Origin: Saussurea involucrata
Lineage: Eukaryota; Streptophyta; Magnoliopsida; Asterales; Asteraceae
DNA: 64,000 nt
Assembly: GCA_033807775.1 (NCBI GenBank)
Contig: CM066315.1
Span: 57,008,820-57,072,819, forward strand
Direction: 5' to 3'
The notes beneath the pieces were generated by a model that did not search any database, had not been told where the DNA came from, and worked only from the letters and a program-made list of their open reading frames with translations. This document shows, piece by piece, positions 12,001 to 23,132 of the stretch; positions within the stretch are counted from its first letter, which is position 1; every line of letters starts with the position of its first letter. Position numbers and translations under genes: made by a program.

Positions 12001-13789
12001 AAAGTTCAAAGATAACTTTATATCCAAGATCACACAGTTGGCTAATGCTGAGAAGATTATGCATGAGACCTTCAACAAATGCCACTTTGTTGAAAGTAAC
12101 AGATCCATTAGTGAGAGTTCCATATCCTTTGGTGTAACCTTTAGAGTTGTCACCAAAAGTTACAGGTGGACCTTTTCCAGACACATAGTTGATGAGAAGA
12201 GATTTATTTCCCGTCATGTGGCGTGAGCACCCACTATCCAGATACCATATTTGATGGTGCTCAAAAGCCTGAGAGTATGATGTCGAGCACCCAGTAGACA
12301 CCAAAGCCATTGGAGAGGTAGCTTTTTCAGTATCTTCCACATCTTCTGAGATGGCCATAAAGCACTTGTTGGGAGAGTTGTTGTCACTGTCAGAGGTCTC
12401 ATCTTCCCAATCATGAATTTCGGCCATGAGGCCCTTTCCTTTTCTAAGGAGACCCTCATTTCTCTCATTTTCTTTCTTGTATTTGGCTTTGTACTTCTCA
12501 TCCCTTTCGTGATGATCTTTGGTTGAGGATTGAGTATCTTTCTTGGCAAGGTTTGATTTGAAAGTGTTATTTTTGGGTTTTTCATACTTGGAGGAAAACT
12601 TGTCAGAAGATGAATTTCTAGAGTTCATCACACGCTTACTTCTGCACTCAGCTGCAAAGTGTCCTTTCTTTCCACAGTTAAAACATTCCTCATTTGTCTT
12701 ATCAGTTGAGGAAGCTTTTGTAGAAGAGAAGGGTTTTCTGAAAGATTTGGATTTATTCGAAAAACGAGATCTGTATTTGAAACCAGCCAACATGGCAATT
12801 TCATTAGACAACTGCTTAACCGATATTTCTTCACCTTCATCATCGGCATCACTTAGATATGCCTCCGATTGGTAAGAATAGTTGCTTTGGGTTTCATTGT
12901 CAGAATCTGATGAAGGATAGGTGATCCGTGGAACACTTTGAGATTTCTTGGAATTTTCACTGACAAGGGCAATTGAAGTGCCCTTTACCTCTTTAATGAA
13001 AGATTTCCTTTGTAACTTGGTTTGTTCAAAGTTGAAGAGAGTTCCATATAAAACAGTTAAAGGCATGTACTCAAGGTCCTTGGAAGTTTTGATACAAGTG
13101 CACATGTTTTCCCAAAAATCTGGGAGACAATCCATGAACTTGTTTAAAACTTCCTCATTATCATAGACTCTGCCTAGTAACTTCAGATCATTCAAAAGAG
13201 AGTTAAAACGATTATAGTAGCTAGGAAGAGATTCACCCTTTTCATGAGTGAAGAGTTCATACTTTCTTATGAGAGATATCTTTTTGCATTTCTTCACTTC
13301 CTCTGTATCTTCGTACAGAACACATAGAGTGGTCCACATCTCTTTAGCAGTTTCAAAGTTAACTAGAGAATGATAGACTTCATCAGGAAGTGAGAGAGCA
13401 ATGATTGCTCTAAGCTTTGAATCAAGAGTGACAAGACGGTTTTCTTCATCAGTATATTTCTTTGGATTTTTTAGAATATAACGTCCAGTACCTTTTGCTT
13501 TCTCTTTGTCGGAAGGTTCAGAATCATCGGAGTCACTAGATACCTCCTTATCCGCGGTTTCCTTACCAGGCCTCTGCGTTTCATAGCGAGCCCAGACTCT
13601 AGGGATAATGGGTCCCTCTTTGAGAATGGTTGGATATCTAGTATCCACTCCTTCCATGAATAGCATCATACGGCTTTTCCAAAGAGAAAAGTTGTTAGGG
13701 TTAAACTTAGGAGGTTTGGTAATGGAACCATTTTCAGAAAAGTTGTTTTGAAAAGCATTTTCAGCAGTTGAAGATGAAGAGGCAGCCAT
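9011..13789 (-). pseudogene. gag-pol polyprotein of Sirevirus-like copy 2 (three in-frame stops)
   Basis: One reading frame runs from ATG at 13789-13787 to the stop at 9011-9013. It is broken by in-frame stops at 11480-11482 (TGA), 10829-10831 (TAG) and 10499-10501 (TGA), with no frameshift. Gag (about residues 1-480) carries one CCHC knuckle, CFNCGKKGHFAAEC, near residue 367. Protease has the WYLDSGCSRHMTG motif near residue 513. Integrase has its His/Cys zinc region (WHKRLSHLNF to CDACEKGK), then SDNGTEF and PQQNGVVERKN. RT has KSAFLNGELVEEVYVKQPPGF and the catalytic YVDDIIFGAT. RNase H ends with TSTAEAEYIAAG and KHIDIRYHF. All parts needed for Copia replication are present in order, but the first stop falls inside the integrase core, before its SDNGTEF motif. 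The product acts in cytoplasmic particles and, for integrase, in the nucleus. Confidence 0.93.
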
Positions 13790-13819
13790 CGCAGATCAAG
13801 TTTATGAGTTAAACTTTCT

Positions 13820-13831
13820 GCTCTGATACCA
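13820..13831 (-). promoter_or_regulatory. Primer binding site for initiator methionine tRNA
   Basis: On the minus strand TGGTATCAGAGC starts two bases inside the 5' LTR end. This is the standard complement of the 3' end of plant initiator tRNA-Met, used by most plant Copia elements to prime minus-strand DNA synthesis. Confidence 0.92.
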
Positions 13832-13833
13832 CT

Positions 13834-14797
13834 TGTTAGTCCCAGATGGCTATAACAAGTATTGTAGAAGGGGGGTTGAATACAATACTTAAAATTTTCA
13901 CAATTTTAATTCTATTATTGAAAATCTTTCAACAAGAATTACACATAGAAACTTAAGACTGTTGCGGAAAAGAACAGATAAACTATTCTAACAATCTTAC
14001 ACAAAGTATACTAACAAAACAACTAAGAACACTTAGAGCAAAGCTATCAAGTTTTGAGCAATATGGAGATTTCTTGCACTGATAGAGATGTCTAGAAAGC
14101 GTAGTTTGCATGGAGCCTTCTACTTCCTTTTATAGTGAGGATAAGAGTATTGAGCATTAAATGTTTGGTACACATGTCTTCAGAGGACTTGCTTTGTACC
14201 AGTAGACTTTTGAAAAGTTGATATGTCACTATCACATTTTCCTTGGTACAAGGAATAGAACCCATGCTGAAAGGGACTTTGGCCAAAAGTGGATAAAACG
14301 ACAAATAGTCACTTTTACCTGGCAAAGGATATTGTCCCATAATAAATGATCTTCTTGATGTGTATTCCAAGGCAATCGCACTGAAGGTGTTCCACCGATA
14401 TAACTGACATAGGTCTTTGAAATCATCTGCAAGAAAATCCATTTACACAAAGATCCCACCGATTTGAGCATCCTTATCGGTGGGATGGATCTGGTCGATG
14501 TGTAAAGTCACAATCGGTGGGGATGAAGTCCACCGATGAGTGAAGACACCATCGGTGGTGAGGATGTCCACCGATGTGTGAAGACACAATCGGTGGACAA
14601 TGACTTGTATGTATCTTGAGAAGAGTTTTCTTGATTCCGCAATGAGAAACTCTTCAAGCTTGTTTTCGGTTGATCTTCGACTTCACCGAACAGTTGCTAT
14701 CTTGTACAAGTCATCTAAAGAACCATGCTAAAATATTCTAAGTAGGATTTTAGGAAAAACATCGGTGAGTCAATTTCAAATCTTTGGTGACCCAACA
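13834..14797 (-). repeat. 5' LTR of Sirevirus-like copy 2
   Basis: This 964-bp LTR is TGTTGGGTCA...GGGACTAACA on the minus strand. About eight ATCGGTGG or CCACCGAT words occur between 14394 and 14600, with more relaxed TCGGTG or CACCGA words near 14665, 14683 and 14760. The G run near its end is 6 long. Element promoter elements should lie here, but I cannot assign a TATA box with confidence. Confidence 0.92.
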
Positions 14798-14802
14798 AGT
14801 GC
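14798..14802. repeat. Target-site duplication AGTGC (right)
   Basis: This is the second copy of AGTGC, directly after the 5' LTR of the minus-strand element, pairing with 5364-5368. Confidence 0.93.
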
Positions 14803-15400
14803 TAGGAGTGCAACATTTCATGTGGACAATAATACGACACGTGTTCATCGTGTCAAAACCAGAACCATAAGTACTTTAATGGTCCGCATTCTGGATGTTT
14901 ATGTCCATAAATATCACCTTGTATTCGTTGTAAGAATGAAATATTTTTATATTATGTCCTTAGCTTTAGGATGGTCTCATTTCTGATTTGGCTATGGCTA
15001 AGGATCAGGGTATATAAAAGTTCTAGGTATTAGAGAGGGCATGTTATGATGGTGGTGTTGCTTCTTGTGCAGTAGAAGTCAACAGTTACAATTTGGTTAA
15101 TTCCCTCGTTTTATCTTTCACTCGAAAGAGAATGTATCTAAGTGTATTTTGCAATACATAGATCACTATGTCATGACCATGGTGTCCCACGTGGTCATGC
15201 CGAAACATATATGTGTCATTGTTCCAAAGTTCTTTATTGGTGACAAAATATGATTAGATAATCCAGTAATTTGATACATTAATTTCTCTAATATATTTTG
15301 CTTTCATATCATTAGAGTTGATGTACATATACCCATTTCCATTCTTATAATATGATTGGTACGAATATTTTAAAAAGGTTCATATTGATATAGTGCTCTA
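14803..15400 (-). pseudogene. Old Copia remnant: pre-integrase and integrase core
   Basis: Minus-strand reading with frameshifts gives a degenerate gag-pre-integrase His region (RHDHVGHHGHD at about 15165-15200) and then the start of the integrase core (FLQRIQGDIYG followed by HPECGPLKYL, at 14850-14945). The integrase reading reaches the AGTGC duplication, jumps the 9.4-kb element and continues at 5368. This identifies the two flanks as halves of one older element. It is heavily decayed, with stops in every frame. Confidence 0.8.
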
Positions 15401-18167
15401 GCAACAAGTGACAGTCCATCGTCTAAGTGTTTAGAGGAATTAAAATAATTAATTAAATGAAAATAATATATTTCTTAGGATTGTATGAGATGCCACAAAA
15501 CAATCAAGTTCTCCTCGATACATTCCTACATGGAACGAAGAACGTTGAGAGTTTTGCATTTGTTTTTTTTATGTGATCATTTACATCTCTAATGGTTATA
15601 AACTCAGGTGTATATATACATAAATGCAATTAATTTGATAGTTAAATTATATTCAAATAAACTTATACTCAAACAATCTTAGATATGACATAGTTCATTT
15701 ATAATTTGTTCCATTTTCCATTAGGAGTTCGTTCCCGACTCTTGCCATGAATTTGACCCTTTTCACAACTTGTCCATATGGTACATATTTAGCATATGTG
15801 TGTGGATTAATATGTTCAACTCACTATCCTTTGGAGTTCTTTCCAGCTCCAACGCTTGCCTTATTAACCCCAAGAATTTTCTTTATCCGGGTATGTCTAG
15901 CATTGTTAAAAAAACATTGCTACAACTCTTAACCACTTGCATTAAGTTAATGAGTTTGTTAAAGATTATATTGCAATTTATATTGTTTCATTAGTATGAT
16001 TGGTGGTATAGGAAAGATGAAAAGGTGTTATGATTCGCATAATCTTTTGTGAGTTCCTTGCCACAAAGATTGAGATGCATTTTGAGACATGGCATTTCTT
16101 TGTCAAAATCAGTTACCTTTTTGTAATCAAGTAAGTAGGTTTCTTTCCACTGTATGATTAGTTTGAGAAGTATATGGTACTGAATATTCCCGAATTTCTT
16201 TTTTGGGACTACCCACGGTTCTTGGGGGTTTCTAGTTATTCTCTCTGAAGGTTGTGACTGATGTATCGTCTCAAAAAATTTAAAGTATTTAATTGTATCT
16301 TAACATCTAGTTTTTTTTCTTCTTTAGGGTCAAAATGGTTCGATGACTTTTGCGTATTTTCTTGTGTTTTTTCGAACATATCTTATGGTAATCAAGTACT
16401 TTTGATTCAAAGATGTCGTAGAAAATAGAGAACATATTATTTTCTAAAATAGTGAATTATGGTTTATACTTATTATGTTATGCATGAAATTTCATTATCA
16501 TAATAATATTGGATTTTTGTATTCTTACATTTTGTTGATAATATTTCATCAATATTTCAATTTGCGAATAAAAATCACTCAATCTATTGGATCTCTAGGT
16601 AGTAGGGGAATCACGTGGATTTCTTAAGTCCCTACAAACCTTAGGGTTATTTACACCCGTTTGACAAAATCCAAATCGATATCTTGCGATTTAATTAATT
16701 TGAATATAACATTGTTAATTATAGAGCTTTTGGCAAGAGGCCAAAATGAATATGAGTTTGGCTTATGAAGCCAATTTCAATGTTTCAATACCTTGATGGT
16801 ATTTTGAGAGATTTTGCCATGAGACAAATAAATATTGATTTTGGTATAAAGTCAAATTCAACCTTTTAACATTTAATAATATTTTAGAAGCTTTTGGTAA
16901 GAGACCAAAATGTATGGGATTGGAAGTATAACTTATAAAATTATGAGTAGGAACTCATCAAGATAAACATCATAATATTATATAAAGAAATCAATTTAAA
17001 AACTAAGTACTCGGAACTTATTTGTCGAAACGAGTAATATACATGCATAATAATAAGAGCATACATTCATGAAGAAGATACTAAATCAATACATAAAACT
17101 ATCATGACACTTCATATTTCATTGATATTTCCATTTGTATCGTTAGGCATGGTATTTTTTTAATGGGTGGCTATTGAGGTCGTATACAAATAAATATATG
17201 ATTCAAAAATAATTTATAAATATTTAATAAAAATATATGTGACATAATGTTACAGTAATAATCGTAGAGTTACAATAAAGGATATATAAAATAATGGTAA
17301 TCACAATAACTTATAAATATTTAATAAAGCAGAGATATATAGGCTGTTAGAGTTTAATCAATTGAATTAAAATGTAAATTAATTTATATCAACAAGATAT
17401 ATATGTAAAAAATAGACCATATAAATAACTAATAAAAAAAACTTCATTTAAATGAAAATTATTAAGTGGACCCTTAGGTATCATCCAAAAAGAGAACCGG
17501 GGCGACGGATTCTTTTAATCTCTTCTAGCACTCCAAAAAAACCCTAACAATGGATTTCTGTTTTTGTTTTTCAATTGCGCTCAATTTAATGGAGGAAAAT
17601 CGGAGGAAAAGAAATCTGGCCAAACTTAAGTTCTACCCACTAACCTATGATCATCGACTATGAAGCTGAAGATCAAAATAACAAAGGATTTATATGACAT
17701 CATGGGGTAATTTCTTACACTCGTCTCCCTCTCGACTACTCGACTGAAATTCATCAAAACAACAAGTCGAATTCAAGGTTTAGGTATAGTACTAGATCTC
17801 CGATTCTTTTTCGATTGAGTATAGTTTTCTGTTTCGCCGATTTCTCGATTTGTAGAAGATCTTTTAAAATGGGAAAAATAAGATAGGTCATGGATCTTGA
17901 TTTGATTTATATTAAACAATGATTATAAACCAGTGAAACAAAATATTCATGACAATTTGTTGTAGAAACAGAGGTATATGTTTTACTAAAGTGTTCATGC
18001 TCATGTAAACGTATAATGAATAATGATGATCAACAAGGATGATATAAAACAGAAGGGAAAGATCGAATACAATATAAATATGCTTACTTGATTTTATACT
18101 TAGATTAGGAGCAGTACGACCGACATGATTGAACATCCCTAGCGGTGGCATACAGTGGTCCAAGCTT
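15401..18167. other. AT-rich decayed interior of the old Copia; no gene seen
   Basis: This is about 2.8 kb without a usable reading frame. It lies between the old Copia's integrase and its primer site, where gag and leader should be, so it is probably decayed gag plus later small insertions. Short open frames at 15747-15994 are unrecognised. Three imperfect 80-bp repeats occur at 16727-16915. The stretch 17490-17870 has a different, gene-5'-end-like composition (AAACCCTAACAATGG), but no exon can be supported. Confidence 0.5.
16727..16915. repeat. Three degenerate tandem units of about 80 bp
   Basis: Similar segments begin at about 16727 (AGCTTTTGGCAAGAGGCC), 16807 (AGATTTTGCCATGAGACA) and 16888 (AGCTTTTGGTAAGAGACC). 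The spacing is 80 and 81 bp, and the units share AAAATGA-type continuations. They are divergent and non-coding. Confidence 0.6.
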
Positions 18168-18181
18168 TCGTGCTGATAACG
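18168..18181 (-). promoter_or_regulatory. Half-tRNA type primer site of the old Copia
   Basis: The minus strand reads CGTTATCAGCACGA immediately after the LTR end CCCTTTAACA. This sequence is the known primer site class of a group of plant Copia elements that prime from an internal tRNA position. It marks the 5' side of the old minus-strand element. Confidence 0.75.
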
Positions 18182-19621
18182 TGTTAAAGGGAAAGCTAAA
18201 TAGAACACAACATAATGGAGAGAATGAATCGTAATTCTCATTAATCATAAGCCCTTTATATAGGGAGGAGTTTACAACAAAAATGAAACATTAATTATGG
18301 TAATATCTAATAGTAGGAAAATATTCTTTCAATCACTTCATTTTGATGATGGCACATATCCTTCAACAGATTTTGTTTTGTTTTATCTTATTAATAAGAG
18401 TAAATTACACTTTTGGTCCCTATGGTTTACACCTACTATCAAGTGTAGTCCCTATTTCAAATTAATTACAATTTTGGTCATTATGGTTGCCATTCTTTTT
18501 CAATGTTGGTCCCTCAGACTAATTTCTTTTAAACATGTCCATTAACTCAGGGATATTTTTGTCATTTTATATTATATTTCTTTTTTCTTTAAAACTTAAA
18601 ACGACCAAAAGTTTTATTTCTTTAAAACTTATATAATATATATTATATTAAGAAAAGACATCACAGGTGCCAAACATCTTTTCCCTTTTATGTTTTACCA
18701 ATGACATCCCTCGATCACCAGTTTTCAGTTCCCGACGATTCATCATTCGGTCATCTTCTCCGGCGGATTTGTGATGTAAAAATCAAAATCAACAAAACCC
18801 ATTGATCTGGGTGGAAGAGAAGATAGGCGTGAGGGACAGAGAAGGTTGGTTTTGTGATCGTGATCGTGAGCGTGAGAACGAAACCCACATATCTGGGTTC
18901 TATGACCGTCAAAAGAAACCCACAATTTTTAGGCTGAAACACATTGATCTTGAAGAGGGTCTTCCTCTTCTTTTTCTATTTTGGGTTCCCGATCATGGTC
19001 GTTTTCTGCAACTTCGTTCTTGTCGATATGATTTAAGAGATGGTTTGGACAAAAACATTGAAGGTAAGAATCTTGGATGGTTTGAGATGAGGGCATGTTA
19101 TGGAATATGAGATGGTGCATTTTATTTGCCTATTTGGGTTTTAGGGTTATGGATGGGGGAGATGAGAAAGAATAATAAGAAATTGGTAAATGAAAGGGAT
19201 GTGATGATTCCTTCAAAATTTGGGTGGGGTGTCACACCACTTGAGTTGCAGGTGTTGAGGTTATGGGAGAGAGGGTGGTATTATGTTTTTAATAATAAAT
19301 AAATAAATAATAAAAAAACAAATAAGAGGTGTAGAAAACCGGCAAGTAGTCGGGGATGTAGAGAATCACGATGGTTTTACGGTGGTGATGTTTTGCAGGT
19401 TGCAGGCGGAGGCTTGGGGTAACCGTTGGTGCTTCAAGAAGACGAAGGATTCAAGTGATGGGGGTTACCGTTAGAGATATGTCGGAGAAGAAAATGAGGC
19501 TGCATGAAATGGAGGTGGGCAGTCGAAGAAGAAGACGAGGAAAGGGGAGGGGATGGGGGAGTCGCCGGAAAAGTGAGAGGAATGGTCGATGGGGAACGCT
19601 GTGTTTTTATTGGTTTTGACC

Positions 19622-19654
<33 letters not shown>

Positions 19655-19916
19655 ATTTTTAATTTTTAATTTTTTAGTTTTTATGTTTTAAAGAAAAAGA
19701 AATAAAATATAAAATGACAAAAATATCCCTGAGTTAATGGACATGTTTAAAAGAAATTAGTGGACCAACATTAAATAAGAATGGCAACCATAATGACTAA
19801 AATTATAATTAATTTGAAATAGGGACTACACTTGATAGTAGGTGTAAACCACAGGGACCAAAAGTGTAATTTACTCTATTAATAATTACGTAATTTTTTT
19901 TTAATTTTACCATAAC
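18182..19916 (-). repeat. 5' LTR of the old Copia, split by a TIR element
   Basis: Removing the inserted element (18397-19877) and one target copy leaves an LTR of about 250 bp, beginning TGTTATGGTAAAATT at 19916 and ending CCCTTTAACA at 18182 on the minus strand. It contains a clear TATATAAAGG box at 18254-18263, sited plausibly for a short LTR promoter. The primer site follows directly. The matching 3' LTR should lie left of the window, so the old element originally spanned everything from before 1 to here. Confidence 0.72.
18397..19877. mobile_element. Long-TIR DNA transposon with captured-looking interior
   Basis: This is a 1,481-bp element with inverted repeats of about 205 bp (18397-18602 and 19672-19877), starting AGAGTAAATTACACTTTTGG and well over 90% alike by eye. 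ATTAATA flanks both sides (18390-18396 and 19878-19884), giving a 7-bp duplication, or 8 bp if the boundary is moved one base. Long TIRs suggest a MULE-like or related superfamily; the duplication length does not settle it. No transposase is present. The interior (18690-19600) is richer in G and C than the TIRs and looks like copied gene sequence, without an intact reading frame. A TG/TA microsatellite lies at 19622-19652. Confidence 0.8.
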
Positions 19917-21104
19917 ACAAAAAGAAAAACAAAAACAAAAACAAAACCCTAATTTTTTACCTCCTCTTCTTTTCACCGTCTCTCCTATCTTTTAACCCTA
20001 CCCGACCACCTCCACCACCAGCCGCCGCCATCATCTTCCGCTGTCATCTTAACCGTCGACCACCACCCACCGTCAACCCTTGTCGCCGCCTGCACACAAC
20101 AAGCTCCGCGCACCACTCTTCTGCCGGCGCCGTTTTCCATCTGAAACGCCATCGAGAACCACCGCGGTCTTCTGCCACCGTCGCGAACGCCATCAGCCGT
20201 GGTTCTCCTCTGGAAATCCCAACCAACAACTCTCTTTCTCTTTCGATTCTGCACCAACCAGGCGCCATCTCCTTCTCTCTTCTCTCGTTCTACTATTGTC
20301 GCCGTCGACCACATCAATCGTCGGCCGTCGACCATCTCCTTCTCCCCATCCTTCTCTCCTCTCGATTCTCCATCTTCTCCTCTACTCGTCGTCGACCACA
20401 ACACCAGCCACCGTCATCTGCCGCCACCAGACGCCGGCGTTCATCTCCACGGCGAGCCCCATTGCGGTTCAACCCAGCAGCAGCGACCATCGCCACCTTC
20501 ACATCCTCCATCTTCCTCTCGATCTTCTGTCAAGCAACCACCGCTGTGGTTCGACTTCCAGCCACCGTCGTTCATCCTCACCGCCGCCATCTACTCCTGC
20601 AACTCCATCTTCCTCTTCCTCTCGATTCTCCGTCCATCACCACCGTCGACTGCAGCGCCAAGCACCGCCATAGTTATTCCCTCTTCTCGATTTCCCGTCA
20701 ACCTCAGCCGTTCCGGTCGCCGCTGCCATCTCCTTCTCCGGTTCGCCTCTGTTCGTTTTCTTCGCCAAAGAAACACAGCAAGCTTCGGTCACCTCTGTTC
20801 AATTCCGCCTTCTACCCGTTCGGTTCTACTGAAGAAAAAGGAAGGGTCTACAAATCACAGCCGCTTCTCGCCGACTCTGGGTACTTTCTTTCCATTAAGT
20901 GCTTCTCAGTATAATCATTTATGTGTGCCTGTAGTTTGATTAACCATATGTGTATTTCTTACTACCGTTCAAAAGTTGGGTTATATTCATGATCGCTTGT
21001 GGGTTGTGTCTCTCTGCACACTTAATTGTCGAACAAGTGCTTGCTTGAATTTTACCTCTTGGTGTGTTTTGATAGATTGTGCCGTCACCACTCGACGGAC
21101 TTAC
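19917..21104 (+). other. GC-rich Ser/Pro/His low-complexity tract of uncertain nature
   Basis: Between 19990 and 20940 the plus strand is strikingly C-rich, with repeated CCACC, CCGCC and TCGTC words, so several frames stay open together. The longest plus-strand frame (20199-20939) has no ATG at its head and encodes mostly Ser, Pro, His and Arg. Open frames caused by composition alone are expected here. No domain, splice pattern or family can be recognised. It could be a retroelement leader, an LTR, or a fragment of a gene's 5' end. The remaining sequence up to 21104 holds nothing I can name. Confidence 0.4.
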
Positions 21105-21576
21105 GCTGTGTTCTCGAGTTTTTTTTACGAAAGAAAGGAAGGGAAACGGAAAGAAAGTAGGAGAGAAAGTAAAAATGTTGTGTTCTCGAGTTTTTTTAAG
21201 GAGGGAAAGGAAAGGAAAGGAAAGGAAAATATTGTTGATTTTCCTCCCAAAACTTTCCGTCCAAAAGTGGGAGGAAAGCGAAGGAAAGGAAAGAAAGCAA
21301 TTTAAAAATAATTATAAATAATTATAAAATTACACATATACCCATTAGTTACATTTAATTATGAAATAAATAAGGGTATATTGGTAAAAGTGACATTTTC
21401 CTTCCTTTCTCTCCTACTCAAGAACATGAAAATTTATTTTCTTTCCTTCCCCTTCCTTTCTTTTCTTTCAATCTTAAGAACACAAAAGCAAATATTTCTT
21501 TTCTTTCCTTTCTTTTCTTTTCCTTTCCCTTCATTTCTTTTCTTTTCTTTCCTTCTAAAACTCGAGAACACATCGT
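21105..21576. mobile_element. MITE-like inverted repeat with purine and pyrimidine arms
   Basis: The left arm starts TGTGTTCTCGAGTTTT (21105) and runs into a GGAAAGGAAAG purine tract. The right arm ends in a TTTCCTTTC pyrimidine tract and AAAACTCGAGAACACA (to about 21576). The left terminal motif recurs at 21180, so this end is duplicated or nested. No clean target duplication can be read. A short non-autonomous DNA transposon is the likeliest explanation. Confidence 0.55.
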
Positions 21577-23132
21577 TAGGGCCTGTTGCACATACGGTTA
21601 TTTTGCATACACCTTACCTGCACTCATGGCATCGAGGGCCATCTTAGATCTCCACCGTGATTTCTTTTCCTTTCCTTACACTCTTACCCGAGCATTGAAG
21701 ACAATGCTCCTCTTGGCTTGTGGGTGGGTGTTTTTTTTGTTTTTTTTTTTGCATATATTATCATCTCATGTTGCATTTTACTTGTCTAGGTTGTTTATAT
21801 AAAACTAAAAAAAAAAAAATTGATTACTCTCCGTTGTGTTAAGACTTGTAGTACACCATATCTCACTTTGCATTTTTGAGTATTTTGATATACAAGTGCA
21901 CATATCTACTTGCCATGTTGTTAAATGATTTCTTTAAGAAATTATGTCACCTTAGTTGTCACTTGCGCATATAATTAAGCATGTTGTTTCACGTAGCCTT
22001 TTAGGATTAGTTTGCGTACCATAGTCCGCCTACATTACAATAAAGTGACTATGATGGATGGAATTACCTAGTGAGATTTTGGGTCTTTTTGGATTGACAC
22101 ATATGTAATCAATCCCATCTTCTCATTTCTTGTGTGTTACGTCCCATCGAGGTGTAGTTCTAGACTTTTGAATGGTTTCTCGTCCAATTTTATCATATAT
22201 ATACATAGAGGCCTTTATTTCATGAAATTAAATCCCAAAAAATTCAAAAAAAAAAATTCCCTTTGTAACCCTTTTGAGCCTAAACACTAGCTTTTCTTTT
22301 CTACACCCATAAACCCCCCCAAAAAAATGCACATTGTTGAAGTATTCGAGATGATATATGGATTTGGCATTTAGCTTACAAATAAACACAAACAAAGCTT
22401 GTGGGTAGTTCCTTGAGCCCCTAAAACAAGCATAGCTTGTGGGTTCACAAAAAAAAATACATGTATAAAGAGAAGGTTGCAAAGAAAAAAAATGCAAAAA
22501 GAAGAAAAGAGCAAAAACAAATAAGCCTTCAATCCATCAAAAACATTAAGAAAAGAAGTCTTATGTGCATACAAAAAAAATGACCCCTTAAACCGTTAAA
22601 GTCTCCAACACCAATAAACAAGCCTAATCCTACCTTTAACCCCTAACCGTACCCCAAAGTCCTCATTGCACGTATTATTATGGTAAACTCTTGGACTTGA
22701 GAATAAATTCAACTGTGTCAAGATTGCATTTATTTGTCTCGATTGGGAAGGACTTGAGCGTATACACGTCCCTATACACACTTGAGAGCATAGAGTGACA
22801 ACGTGAGCCTCCATCTGTATAGATCACTATCCCCTCCCTTAGCGGCTATGGTATGTTTGCCAAATCTTTTTAGGTTGCGATGTTTTGCGATATGCTTGAT
22901 CGGTATGTAATGGGTACACTTTGGTTTTCATTTGTTCCTACTTACCTTGCTTTGATCCAACTCATGGCGTCTAGTTGTGCATGTGATCTTAATACTTGAC
23001 TATGTTCTATGAGATTGTGGGATAACTCGTTTTGACATCTTCGGAGGTTTTCGTTCCTTTTTTTCCTTTTTTTTCTCCCGAACATGTTCTATCTCTTTCT
23101 TGGGGACAAGAAAGTTTAGCTTGTGGGTAGTT
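21577..23132 (+). other. 3' interior of a Gypsy-type retroelement, non-coding
   Basis: No gene frame is visible. Two stretches resemble the region before the 3' LTR in plant Ty3-gypsy elements of the Tat/Athila kind: GCATTGAAGACAATGCTCC (about 21692) and CTTGGGGACAAGAAAG followed by TTGTGGGTAG just before the LTR. In those families a GAGGACAA box and a G/T-rich tract precede the LTR. Poly-A rich segments at 22240-22580 are decayed sequence. Assignment rests on motif recall. Confidence 0.5.

Larger units (their letters stand above)
5369..14797 (-). mobile_element. Full-length Sirevirus-like Copia retrotransposon (copy 2)
   Basis: This is a 9.4-kb element on the minus strand bounded by LTRs of 973 and 964 bp and an AGTGC target duplication. 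On its coding strand the order is: 5' LTR (14797-13834), a primer site two bases inside, a gag-pol frame (13789-9011), a non-coding gap, a third ORF (8518-7586 plus a displaced C-terminal piece 7162-6652), a polypurine tract and the 3' LTR (6341-5369). PR, IN, RT and RNase H follow in Copia order. Length, a large gag with one zinc knuckle, LTRs near 1 kb and the extra gene after pol all fit Sireviruses. The LTRs are colinear apart from a G run, with roughly 15 substitutions by eye, so insertion is fairly recent. Three in-frame stops and a truncated third ORF make it non-autonomous as read. Confidence 0.93.

Noticed and set aside
15747..15994. Possible organelle-derived or RNA polymerase-like fragment
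   Set aside because: Two short overlapping frames without a recognisable motif on either strand.
20080..20673. Ser/Arg/His-rich protein gene
   Set aside because: Overlapping open frames on both strands, no ATG-led conserved product and no splice context; it is treated as a compositional tract.
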